Part shown: positions 1-7,234 of the stretch, in pieces | Layout of the letters: the number at the start of each line of letters is the position of its first letter | Position numbering within the stretch: the stretch's first letter is position 1 | Source of the DNA: JBBPYR01 sp038199755 | Lineage (GTDB): Bacteria; Chloroflexota; Ktedonobacteria; Ktedonobacterales; Ktedonobacteraceae | Direction: 5' to 3' | Assembly: GCA_038199755.1 (NCBI GenBank) | Contig: JBBPYR010000044.1 | Coordinates: forward strand, 1-31,594 | Length of the DNA: 31,594 nucleotides | Made by a program: the position numbers and the translations under genes | The notes under the pieces: generated by a model | Seen by the model: only the letters and a program-made list of their open reading frames with translations | Told to the model about the DNA's origin: nothing | Databases searched by the model: none

Positions 1-286
1 AAGATTGGTCTTTTTCCCATCCTGTTCTGCTGTCATCCTATTGTTTCCTCTAGTATTCATCTATAAAGGGGAAATGCGGCGATGGGGTGTGTGTTTTGTA
101 CATCACCTGCACGATCCTTTCACTAATTCTCCTCTTGACTGGCTGCTTGCTTTGGGGTACTGTAGAATTGTCTGGTTAAGGAATTGAACATTTCCTCACC
201 TCAACTTTATTCCCAGTTGGAGGGTGTGTCAACCGCGGAAAGGGTTTTGACAGGGAAAGTGGAGAAATTATGTGAGGAGTAACCAC
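1..286. other. Left edge, no gene supported
   Basis: A plus-strand open frame runs in from the window edge and stops at 185-187, but it has no recognisable family, and its internal ATG at 74 sits only about two bases behind a purine-rich AAAGGGGAA. It could be the tail of a gene cut by the window or noise. A small dyad, TGTCAA (227-232) and TTGACA (247-252), lies 35 bases before the first real gene and could be an operator or chance. Nothing else is visible. Confidence 0.4.
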
Positions 287-1267
287 ATGGCTTACCTTTT
301 AAGTTGTATCTCTACGCAGCATTCTATGCTGAAACGGCATTGGCGCCAGACAGGTTCAACGCGGGAACCACAGCAAGATGGAACGCAAAATACCGAATGT
401 CCATTGACAACGTTGGGTAGCATGCAAAAACCAGAAGAAGACCAAGGCGGTCTCATATGTCTACTCGATCCGATGGGAAAGAGTACAAAAACCGTTAAAC
501 TGTCAATGCCCGCGGGGATGGCGATATCAGACAATGGCGTGCTGGTGGCTACTCCAGATGCAATCCATGAGGTGACGGCTGACCTTTCATCGCTACAACA
601 GAATGTGGTGAGCTTGCCTAGTTTCAATCTGTTGCACTCGCTATCACGCACGCAGCAAGGCTATCTCGTTGCCAGTACAGGTCTCGACGCGCTGTTAGAA
701 TTTACACGTGAAGGTGAGTTGCTGTGGAGTTGGTGGGCGACGGAACATGGTTTTACGCACACGCCCACAGGTGAGCGGCGTGTGCTTGATAAATCAGCGG
801 ACCATCGTGGCATGAAATATGGCACGCTGGCACAGACAACCCATGTCAACTCTGCGGCAGAGTTGGCCGATGGCCGTATCCTGGCTTCACTGTTCCATCA
901 GGGGATGGTTATTGCTATCGACCGTGACAGTGGTGACTGGCAACCTGTGCTGGAAGGCCTGGACCACCCCCACTCTATTCGCATCATCAATGAGGAATAC
1001 TTCACGGTAGCGGACACTGCCCGTGGTAGAGGCTTGCTTGTGCATATCGACCATAGCAAGGGCAAGATAGAAAACGCGGTCAGCGTGAACACAAACTGGC
1101 TACAAGATTGTGTGTATGACGCGTGTAATGATTGCTGGGTCATGGTAGATGGTAAACACTCACAGGTCAGCATTCACACTGGCTTGTCAGGGCATCACCT
1201 ACAAAACCAGTTCAAGCTTGACCCCGAGTGGCGCCTCTACGAGGTGTTGCCCATTACTGTATGCTAG
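287..1267 (+). CDS. Beta-propeller-like protein of unknown function
   Basis: A 326-residue protein with repeated strand-turn units such as GYLVASTGLDALLEF, GRILASLFHQGMVIAID and SIRIINEEYFTVADT, each about 40 residues apart. This spacing and the phrase GELLWSWWATEHG resemble NHL, SMP-30 or arylsulfotransferase-type propellers, but no catalytic set is recognised, so no reaction is proposed. No signal peptide is seen and it is probably cytoplasmic. The ATG at 287 was chosen because GAGGAG at 274-279 sits seven bases upstream; an in-frame GTG at 272 would place this Shine-Dalgarno inside the gene. It stands alone on the plus strand, facing the toxin-antitoxin pair across the hairpin at 1290-1324. 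The real identity is open; propeller fold is inferred from repeat pattern only. Confidence 0.7.
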   Translation: MAYLLSCISTQHSMLKRHWRQTGSTREPQQDGTQNTECPLTTLGSMQKPEEDQGGLICLLDPMGKSTKTVKLSMPAGMAISDNGVLVATPDAIHEVTADLSSLQQNVVSLPSFNLLHSLSRTQQGYLVASTGLDALLEFTREGELLWSWWATEHGFTHTPTGERRVLDKSADHRGMKYGTLAQTTHVNSAAELADGRILASLFHQGMVIAIDRDSGDWQPVLEGLDHPHSIRIINEEYFTVADTARGRGLLVHIDHSKGKIENAVSVNTNWLQDCVYDACNDCWVMVDGKHSQVSIHTGLSGHHLQNQFKLDPEWRLYEVLPITVC

Positions 1268-1289
1268 ACGTATCAAAAAACAAAAAACA

Positions 1290-1324
1290 GAGACACGCAG
1301 ATACATAAGTATCTGTCGTGTCTC
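1290..1324 (-). terminator. Intrinsic terminator after brnT-brnA pair
   Basis: A 15-bp stem (GAGACACG-CAGATAC with GTATCTG-CGTGTCTC, one bulged T at 1316) has an ATAA loop. On the minus strand it is followed by a T-rich run (complement of 1275-1288), so it ends the minus-strand pair. It may also stop plus-strand transcripts from the propeller gene, but that side lacks a T run. Confidence 0.75.
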
Positions 1325-1347
1325 CGTCTTCTGATGAATGTATGCAG

Positions 1348-1650
1348 TTAGGAAGCTCTTGCCCGAAGATGTTGTAGTATCACCATACGAGCAAGTGTTG
1401 AAGGGCCTATGCCTTTCTCTCTCGCCTCTTTAGCAAGTTCCTCAAACGCGTCTTCGTCAAATCGTACAGTCAGCATCTTCTTCGGCTGTGCTTTGACGAA
1501 CTTGACGTTCTCAACAGGCGTAAGCTCATCTGAGAATTCTTCACTAGAATGTGTATCCCAGAAAGCTGCCTCTTCTTCGATGGTTTTGAAGGCAGGTATG
1601 CGACTCTTCATACCTTCTGATTGTTCTTGATCTTTTCTGGTCATAAGCAT
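1348..1650 (-). CDS. brnA: BrnA/CopG-like antitoxin
   Basis: A 100-residue acidic protein. The middle (about residues 20-45, FKTIEEEAAFWDTHSSEEFS) matches the pattern of BrnA/CopG-type antitoxins, which carry a ...EEEAxFWDTH... segment before the DNA-binding part. The C-terminal part (about 58-98) reads as a ribbon-helix-helix: a short strand KMLTVRF followed by helices with GIGPSTLARMVILQHL. In this family the antitoxin binds and neutralises BrnT and represses the shared promoter. It begins two bases after the upstream toxin stop, so it is translated from the same message. A later start at the internal Met before KSRIPAF is possible. Gene order toxin then antitoxin is the usual one for BrnT/BrnA. 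The family call is from pattern, not from a search. Confidence 0.75.
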   Translation of the reverse strand: MLMTRKDQEQSEGMKSRIPAFKTIEEEAAFWDTHSSEEFSDELTPVENVKFVKAQPKKMLTVRFDEDAFEELAKEAREKGIGPSTLARMVILQHLRARAS

Positions 1651-1652
1651 TT

Positions 1653-1922
1653 CTACTTACTGTGGCGCAGGTAAGCTCTGCGTTCTGCATCATCTGCATC
1701 TCTAGCTGTCACCAAGCTGTATACACCTCGTCCCCGAGGAGCAACAAACACCGCTAAGTATCTACCCGCATCAGTTTGTCCTATGATGATATAGCGTCCT
1801 TGCCTTGCCTTTCGAATAAAAGGCTCACCAAAAACAACCTCTTCAACTTCTGCAACGCTCACATGATGACGAGCAATATGCTCTTCTTGTCCGGGATCGA
1901 TAACAAGTTCGTATATTCTCAC
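1653..1922 (-). CDS. brnT: BrnT-like RNase toxin
   Basis: An 89-residue protein with the BrnT layout: D9 followed by EEHIARHHVS (15-22), then a central strand pair GRYIIIGQTDAGRYLAVFV and a C-terminal VTARDADDAERRAYL helix, the ISAR...ER.Y signature of the family. BrnT proteins are RelE-fold ribonucleases that arrest translation. A longer frame back to an ATG at 1979 exists, but that stretch is a promoter (1945-1973), so the GTG at 1922 is taken as the start; this gives the normal family length. The Shine-Dalgarno is weak (AAAAAGA), consistent with low toxin expression. It is followed two bases later by the antitoxin. Divergence from BrnT is moderate, and a generic BrnT-like family toxin is the safest reading. 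Confidence 0.72.
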   Translation of the reverse strand: MRIYELVIDPGQEEHIARHHVSVAEVEEVVFGEPFIRKARQGRYIIIGQTDAGRYLAVFVAPRGRGVYSLVTARDADDAERRAYLRHSK

Positions 1923-1944
1923 AATTATGCATCTTTTTGAAAGT

Positions 1945-1973
1945 ATTGTAATACAAAAGATGCTTTTTGTCAA
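1945..1973 (-). promoter_or_regulatory. Sigma-70 type promoter of brnT-brnA
   Basis: Reading the minus strand, TTGACA (1973-1968), a 17-base spacer and TACAAT (1950-1945) form a near-consensus promoter. Transcription would start near 1938-1939, which leaves a leader of about 17 bases before the GTG at 1922 and rules out the ATG at 1979. Confidence 0.8.
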
Positions 1974-1987
1974 ACGCATTTATACTA

Positions 1988-2106
1988 AAATCCACTCATC
2001 ATTCTTTTGCGGACCTTCAGCCCGCACGGGAGGAGAGATTTGGCGAGGACCCCTCGCGCTGCGGCAAAGGGCTTCCCCCTTTGCACTCCCATGGATGAGT
2101 GGATTT
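1988..2106. repeat. Multi-hairpin palindromic element, MITE- or REP-like
   Basis: Terminal 13-bp perfect inverted repeats (AAATCCACTCATC at 1988-2000 and its complement at 2094-2106) enclose three smaller hairpins: TGCGG/CCGCA (2008-2012/2022-2026), GCGAGG/CCTCGC (2043-2048/2052-2057) and GCAAAGGG/CCCTTTGC (2064-2071/2077-2084). GGGAG (2028-2032) also pairs with CTCCC (2086-2090), enclosing the last two. The whole folds as a branched structure in the gap between the ligase gene and the toxin promoter. No gene is seen inside. It may be a non-autonomous mobile repeat or a structured 3' end; a second copy is not present in this window. Confidence 0.65.
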
Positions 2107-2131
2107 CAGCATTTATACAGCGGATTTGACC

Positions 2132-3316
2132 CTACACACACAAGCCGAGCATGGTTGTGAGCCGCAATATCTCGGCACCCGTGTTCTGGTCATGCGTGAC
2201 GAGCACGCTTTCCGTGGCTTGGCGTAGGAGCCGTAGGGCTTCTGGCGTGTCCAGGTCGTTGTTCAGGGCGGCTTTGACGCGCTCTTGCAGCATGCTATCC
2301 TCGCCAGTCGCATCATGACCGATCAGTGTGCGCACTTGCTGAAAGCGTTCGACCGTTTCGGTCGCGGACGCGAGGTCACTGGGGAAGCATTCCCACGGCT
2401 CGCGGTAGTGATGGCTCTGTAGAACGACGCGGATGGCATCGGCACTATACTCTTTGAGCAGGTTGCTCACAAGTATCAGGTTGCCCAACGATTTGCTCAT
2501 CTTTTCACCTGCTTGATAGACCATGCCCGTGTGTGCCCAGATGCGCGAGAAAGGGGACTTGCCCGTATAGTGTTCGGACTGTGCAATCTCACAGGTATGA
2601 TGGGGGAAGGCAAGGTCGGCACCGCCACCATGAATATCAATTTGTTCGCCAAGATAGTGCGTGGACATCGAACTACACTCGATATGCCAGCCAGGGCGAC
2701 CAGGACCCCACGGGCTTTCCCACGCGGGCTCACCTGGAGCCTGCGCCTGCCAGAGCACGAAATCCAGCGGGTCACGTTTGCGTTTGTCATCGGGGAAATT
2801 GCCACGCTCATTGGCGATCTTGAGCATAGATTCGTAGTTATTTAAGCCGATGGCATGAGCCATGATACCAAATTCTGGGTCTTTCTTGACGCTGAAAAAG
2901 ACGCATCCCTCACTGATATAGGCATAGCCTTTGTCCAGCAGTCCCTGTGCGAACGTGATGATACGCGGAATTTCATCGGTGGCCTTGGCATAGACATCGG
3001 GGCGGCGCACATTGAGTGCATCCATATCTTTTAGGTAACGTGCGGTCTCCCGCCTGCCCAGTTCGTCCCAGGCGATACCCAGTTCTTTGCCCTTGCGCAG
3101 AACATCATCGTCAATGTCGGTGACGTTCTGTACATACTTGACCTTGTGGCCGTTATATTCGAGGTAACGAATAAGCGTATCGAATGAGACATAGGTAAAG
3201 GCATGGCCCAGGTGTGTCGTGTCATAAGGAGTAACGCCGCATACATAGATGCGTACCGGGTCAGTAATCGGGACAAATGTTTCTAACGATTGCGTCAATG
3301 TATTAAAGAGCTTCAT
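2132..3316 (-). CDS. Cysteinyl-tRNA synthetase-family ligase, MshC-like
   Basis: Activates cysteine with ATP; the acceptor is either tRNA-Cys (CysS) or the glucosamine-inositol precursor of mycothiol (MshC). The 394-residue protein has the class I core: HLGHA at 35-39 and KMSKS at 272-276, with likely zinc ligands C26, C214 and H239/H240. The N-terminal motif CGVTPYDTTHLGHAFTY is like MshC (TPYDATHLGHA) rather than the CGPTVYDYAHIGNAR form usual in CysS, while HIECSSMSTHYLGEQIDIHGGG is more like CysS. Only about 118 residues follow KMSKS, so the C-terminal anticodon-recognition part of full CysS (about 460 residues) is shortened. The start ATG lies behind AGGAGA, inside the 3' end of tatD (14-base overlap), so it is translationally coupled. 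Which product is made cannot be told from sequence alone. Confidence 0.88.
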   Translation of the reverse strand: MKLFNTLTQSLETFVPITDPVRIYVCGVTPYDTTHLGHAFTYVSFDTLIRYLEYNGHKVKYVQNVTDIDDDVLRKGKELGIAWDELGRRETARYLKDMDALNVRRPDVYAKATDEIPRIITFAQGLLDKGYAYISEGCVFFSVKKDPEFGIMAHAIGLNNYESMLKIANERGNFPDDKRKRDPLDFVLWQAQAPGEPAWESPWGPGRPGWHIECSSMSTHYLGEQIDIHGGGADLAFPHHTCEIAQSEHYTGKSPFSRIWAHTGMVYQAGEKMSKSLGNLILVSNLLKEYSADAIRVVLQSHHYREPWECFPSDLASATETVERFQQVRTLIGHDATGEDSMLQERVKAALNNDLDTPEALRLLRQATESVLVTHDQNTGAEILRLTTMLGLCV

Positions 3317-4088
3317 GATTTTCTCCTAGAGCAAACAAACGAACAGCGTTTGCCGTGGTAACCTGGGCAATTTCTTCCAGCGTCATGCCGCGCAATTGCG
3401 CCAGCTTCTCCGCTGTATGTTTGACGAAAAGCGGCTCATTGCGGTGTGCTTTGAGTGGCTTCGGCACGAGATAGGGGCTATCGGTCTCGACCAGCATACG
3501 TTCTAGCGGTACCATGCGTGCCACCTCTGGCAGCGCATTGCCCTCTTTTGTGAGCGGTCCGGCGAATGAGAGCAAAAAGCCCTCGAACTCCAGGCATTCC
3601 AAGGCCTGGGCAACATCGCCCGAAAAGCAGTGGAAAACGCCGCGCAAGCCTTTGCCGTGCGCCTTTAGCAATTCGACGACGTCATCATGTGAATCGCGAA
3701 CATGAATGATACACGGCAAATTGCACTCGCGTGCAAGCTGCAAGTGGGCACAAAAAACGGCGCGTTGCACGTCTCGTGGCGTGAGCATGCGGAAATAGTC
3801 GAGACCAAACTCGCCGATGCCCACCACCTCTGGCTCCCGCGCCAACTCGCGCAACTGCACCCCGACCTCATCTGAATAGGTGGTTGCGTCATGCGGATGT
3901 ACCCCCACACCAGCAAAAATCACCCCTGGATGCGCCTTCGCCAGGGCAAGCGCGGCACGACTAGAGGCAAGATCGGTGCCTGGATCAACCATGCGTGTGA
4001 CACCACCCGTTACGGCAGCCTGAATCACCGCCTCGCGGTCTGCGTCAAAACGGGAAGTGTCGATGTGAGTATGGCTATCGACGAGCAA
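3303..4088 (-). CDS. tatD: TatD-family metal-dependent DNase
   Basis: A 261-residue amidohydrolase-fold protein of the TatD family, cytoplasmic 3'-5' exonuclease/DNase enzymes linked to DNA repair and quality control. Metal-binding residues are in place: HTH (H6, H8), E93 in GIGEFGLDY, H129 in CIIHVRD, H153 in FHCFSG and D203 in ETDSPY. Length is normal for the family. The start is a TTG at 4088 with AAAGGA seven bases upstream; no in-frame ATG fits better. It is the first gene of a two-gene unit with the overlapping cysteine ligase and has its own promoter at 4173-4202. Nothing is unusual in the active site. Confidence 0.93.
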   Translation of the reverse strand: MLVDSHTHIDTSRFDADREAVIQAAVTGGVTRMVDPGTDLASSRAALALAKAHPGVIFAGVGVHPHDATTYSDEVGVQLRELAREPEVVGIGEFGLDYFRMLTPRDVQRAVFCAHLQLARECNLPCIIHVRDSHDDVVELLKAHGKGLRGVFHCFSGDVAQALECLEFEGFLLSFAGPLTKEGNALPEVARMVPLERMLVETDSPYLVPKPLKAHRNEPLFVKHTAEKLAQLRGMTLEEIAQVTTANAVRLFALGENHEAL

Positions 4089-4172
4089 AGATGTATCCTT
4101 TCCGACAAAAGACGTGCATAAAAAATACTGGTAGGCGTATAGCCCCCCAGGAATGTGCTTATCACTTTACTT

Positions 4173-4202
4173 AGTATAGTAGACAGGTCATGGGAGTGTC
4201 AA
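4173..4202 (-). promoter_or_regulatory. Sigma-70 type promoter of tatD
   Basis: On the minus strand TTGACA (4202-4197), an 18-base spacer and TATACT (4178-4173). It lies just past the stop codon of the ATP-grasp gene and about 85 bases ahead of the TTG start, leaving a leader that holds a CTGGGGGGC stretch. Confidence 0.75.
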
Positions 4203-4214
4203 ACCGTAGTGTAG

Positions 4215-5432
4215 CTATGACTCAGTGCTCGGTGGTCGTCCCTCCAAAGGTGGCATGGAGGCAGAGAAATCGGCGGCGAAACGCCGCGTGTAGTCGTCAA
4301 GCAATGTCTGCACACGGTCCTGTTCTGGCGATGCGACGACAAAACCAACGTGATGCCGCTTTTGTAGCCGCATGACAATCTCCGCCTCCTGATAGGCAGA
4401 TGTGTCGGGATGCTCCTGGCGCGCCAGGGAGATGATGACGCCCGCGTAGTTTTGCTTGTGCTCCGGCAGTTGATAGGGTCGCCCTTCGGCCACGGCGATC
4501 TCGATTTTGGCCCACTCGCGCCAGAGGTTGATGCCAGTGGAGGCCTCGATGAGATCAACAATACTGGCCCCACCTACACGGGCAGCCGTTTCGAGGAAGT
4601 AAAAGTTGCCGTCATCTCCCTTGATGAACTCCATATGAACTGCTCCAGACTCCATGCCAAAGGCCGTGAGCACCTTGCTGTTCAAGTTTTTTAGGGTGCG
4701 CTCCTGCTCGGATCCGCGTTCGATTGTGTGTGTGGTGGAGATGCCGCCCTCGTGAAAAACATCGAGCGGCGGGCGACCATACTGATGGACTTCGCAGAAG
4801 ACTACGTTGCGGTCATAGACGAGCGAATCAACGTGACAGACTTGGCCGGGGATGTAGTGTTCCAGTACATAAAAGGATTGCAGGTCGCCCAGTGCATTGA
4901 CGCGCTCCCACAATTGGTCGGGGTTGTTGATCTTGGTGATGCCAATGGTAGAAGCCTCGGCGCGTGGTTTCATCACCCACGGAGCAGGCGTATTCGCCAT
5001 AAACTCGTTCAGCTTCTGATGGTTGAGGACCTGAATAAAAGCGGGTACGGCTATGCCGTACTGTTGTGCCTGCACGCGCATTGCCAGCTTATCGCGAAAA
5101 TAACGCACGGTAGAGTCGCCCATGCCGGGCATACGCAAATGCTCGCGCAAGGCTGCCGCTGGCCATACGTCGTAGTCATCTAGCGCGACGATGCGATCAA
5201 ACACGCGAGTCCGTGCCAAGTAGCTCACACCGCGAATGACATCGTCGATTTTTGCCAGATCAGGCATAAAAAATATTTCATCGATGCTCTCATGCGGCCA
5301 GTCCGCGTGCTCCAATACCGTTACCGTCAACAAAATCACACGCCACTGCTGACGTTTGCATGCGCGCAGAAACTCCTGCCCCTTTTCGTAGCTACAGATG
5401 CACAGTATTGTCTTCTCCGCTTGATCCATCAT
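4215..5432 (-). CDS. ATP-grasp family carboxylate-amine/thiol ligase
   Basis: A 405-residue ATP-grasp enzyme; these activate a carboxylate as an acyl-phosphate and join it to an amine or thiol. Visible features are an N-terminal Rossmann-like part (1-110), ATP-binding K155 in WVMKPRAEAS, hinge E191 in VLEHYIPG, and metal ligands E268 (VHMEF) and E281 in FLETAARVGG, with R285. The substrate is not evident; the layout is like the broad carbamoyl-phosphate-synthase-L-like/biotin-carboxylase-like ATP-grasp proteins used in amino-acid ligation and natural-product genes. The ATG at 5432 is preferred because GGAGG lies seven bases upstream; a longer frame to 5465 would run through the terminator stem. 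A terminator sits directly before its ribosome-binding site, so expression may depend on read-through. Confidence 0.85.
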   Translation of the reverse strand: MMDQAEKTILCICSYEKGQEFLRACKRQQWRVILLTVTVLEHADWPHESIDEIFFMPDLAKIDDVIRGVSYLARTRVFDRIVALDDYDVWPAAALREHLRMPGMGDSTVRYFRDKLAMRVQAQQYGIAVPAFIQVLNHQKLNEFMANTPAPWVMKPRAEASTIGITKINNPDQLWERVNALGDLQSFYVLEHYIPGQVCHVDSLVYDRNVVFCEVHQYGRPPLDVFHEGGISTTHTIERGSEQERTLKNLNSKVLTAFGMESGAVHMEFIKGDDGNFYFLETAARVGGASIVDLIEASTGINLWREWAKIEIAVAEGRPYQLPEHKQNYAGVIISLARQEHPDTSAYQEAEIVMRLQKRHHVGFVVASPEQDRVQTLLDDYTRRFAADFSASMPPLEGRPPSTES

Positions 5433-5448
5433 AGCGTTTCCTCCATGG

Positions 5449-5488
5449 AAAAAGGGCAGGGGCAACCAGAAAGAGTTGCCCTCCGCCC
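5449..5488 (-). terminator. Intrinsic terminator or attenuator before ATP-grasp gene
   Basis: On the minus strand GGGC and GGGCAAC pair with GTTGCCC and GCCC (5485-5488/5454-5457 and 5475-5481/5460-5466) around a small internal loop, followed directly by TTTTT (5453-5449). It ends the ffh/L,D-transpeptidase unit. The next gene's GGAGG begins only a few bases later. Confidence 0.75.
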
Positions 5489-5506
5489 CTCATAGCAATC
5501 TCAAAT

Positions 5507-7228
5507 TTAATAAATTACAATCTGGGTGTTCAAATCCGTGTGACTATATACCCAAGCTGCCTGCTCTTCCTGCATATTGACGCAACCGTGGCTACCGCTG
5601 CCAGCGAAGGATTGGTCGCCGCCAGAGTCAACATGGGGAAACTGCGTGCCGGGGCCGTAATCTACACGCCACCACGAGTCATGCACAAAGTAGCCACCCC
5701 AGTGGTAGAGAATTGCATAGTGGATCGGCGTGTCTGGATACCAGTAGGGAGAACCTTTTGGCTCAACAGATTTGAAGGTGGTCGGTGACTTGCGGTCCAA
5801 TACGGACCATACCCCTGGTACCGAGGGTAGTTCCGTGCGTCCGGTTGTCACGAGAAATGACTTGACCAGCTGCCCATCCTGATAGACACGCATGGCTTGT
5901 TGGGACAACGAGACCATCAGCAACTGCCCTTTTTGTAGCTTATAGTGGGCGATCATCTGCATGTCGGTCGCGTGTACCTGATTATACGGTGTCGTATCAC
6001 TGTAGTCAGCTTCCAGCAAATGCAGGTTGAAGATGGCATTCTGGGCCTCGACCACCATTGCCTGAAAATCATCGGGGGTATACGACCACGAGAGATCACG
6101 ATCCACGTCGGAGCCAATGCCAGCGTCCATGTAGCCAGCATCCAGCGGGTAATTCTTGCCATCAAATTTGTCGTGATACAGATGCGCGTTGCCCCAGGCA
6201 TTCACCTCTTGATGGAACTGTTTCACGAGGTATACCGCCTCACTCTGCACAAGGTCATCATGCATAGAGGCCAGATCAGTATTGATTTGCTGCACAAAGC
6301 CTTGATAATCTTGCAGCGACTTGATGTTATTCATCACCGTCTGATCTGCCGCCAAACGCTTTTGGTAAGCCGTCGTATCGCCGCCATAGGTCTTTAGCTG
6401 CTTGATCTGCAAGGCAAACTCATTATATTTGGCACTGGTCACATAAGGAATTGCCAGCGTCGAATTGACGACCGATTGTTGATACTGACTATCAAGCAAG
6501 GCATTGAAGTTTTGCGCCTCGGTCATCGTTTTAATCGTCGTGAGTGCTTGCTGGTCATCCTGATACTGTGTCTGCATGGCCGTCACGTCGAGATGGGCCT
6601 GCTGCATCTGCGCGATGGTTTGCTGAAATGTATGCAATTGATGGGCGACATCTTGCAGCACGGTAAGCGTTTGTTGCGCAGCTTTAGACCTGCTACTCAC
6701 AAGCGCATAGTCTTTAGGATATTTGGCAGCACTCAAAAGAGCCTGCTCCTGACTAAACTGTTGCGAGAAACTCTGGATGGGTAGTCCAAGCATACGCGCC
6801 TGTGTCAGGGAGCTTTGGAAGTTTTGTAGATCGTGCTGCGCCAGCAACTGCGCCTGATTGGTATAGGTAGTAACAATATCCTGCGTCTGCACGGTTAATT
6901 GCGTATAATGGGTAGCGAGATTTTGATTATAAGTATTCAGAGGTTGATCATTGAAAAGATTAAAGGGAGCACTGGTACTACTTAATTGCTTCTCCTGAGT
7001 GAAAATTGAGCGCAAAGAAGATGACGGGATGCCAATTGCTTGCGCGTGTTGTAATAATTGATCAAGTTGCGCTTTGTTTTGCGTGGCTTGTTGTTGGATA
7101 TGGGCATCACCACCGCAGGCCACCATCACAAAGGAAAGACCCATCAAGAGGAGCACGAGGAGCGACGATGCTGCCCCTCGTGACTTCTTGCTACCGACCG
7201 CCCCACGACGGTACGTCTGTGTTTGCAT
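5507..7228 (-). CDS. Lipoprotein L,D-transpeptidase (YkuD domain)
   Basis: A 573-residue exported protein that probably makes 3-3 crosslinks in peptidoglycan or attaches proteins to it. The N terminus has basic residues, a hydrophobic stretch (about 22-37) and a lipobox ending MVAC with C38, so it is predicted to be a lipoprotein. Residues 40-430 are Gln/Ala-rich and largely helical, likely a long coiled spacer. The C-terminal YkuD domain (about 440-573) holds the upstream His in VHDSWW and the catalytic SHGCVN with C549. It starts six bases after the ffh stop; its AAGGAG lies inside the last codons of ffh, so the two are cotranscribed. The long helical spacer is unusual in size for the family; SRP linkage with an exported enzyme is only positional. 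Confidence 0.92.
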   Translation of the reverse strand: MQTQTYRRGAVGSKKSRGAASSLLVLLLMGLSFVMVACGGDAHIQQQATQNKAQLDQLLQHAQAIGIPSSSLRSIFTQEKQLSSTSAPFNLFNDQPLNTYNQNLATHYTQLTVQTQDIVTTYTNQAQLLAQHDLQNFQSSLTQARMLGLPIQSFSQQFSQEQALLSAAKYPKDYALVSSRSKAAQQTLTVLQDVAHQLHTFQQTIAQMQQAHLDVTAMQTQYQDDQQALTTIKTMTEAQNFNALLDSQYQQSVVNSTLAIPYVTSAKYNEFALQIKQLKTYGGDTTAYQKRLAADQTVMNNIKSLQDYQGFVQQINTDLASMHDDLVQSEAVYLVKQFHQEVNAWGNAHLYHDKFDGKNYPLDAGYMDAGIGSDVDRDLSWSYTPDDFQAMVVEAQNAIFNLHLLEADYSDTTPYNQVHATDMQMIAHYKLQKGQLLMVSLSQQAMRVYQDGQLVKSFLVTTGRTELPSVPGVWSVLDRKSPTTFKSVEPKGSPYWYPDTPIHYAILYHWGGYFVHDSWWRVDYGPGTQFPHVDSGGDQSFAGSGSHGCVNMQEEQAAWVYSHTDLNTQIVIY

Positions 7229-7234
7229 TGGAGA

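Noticed and set aside
227..252. TGTCAA and TTGACA dyad with TTGACA as a possible -35
   Set aside because: No matching -10 at a usable distance before the ribosome-binding site; six-base arms can occur by chance.
4728..5183. 151-codon plus-strand frame
   Set aside because: Antisense to the ATP-grasp gene, which has clear motifs.
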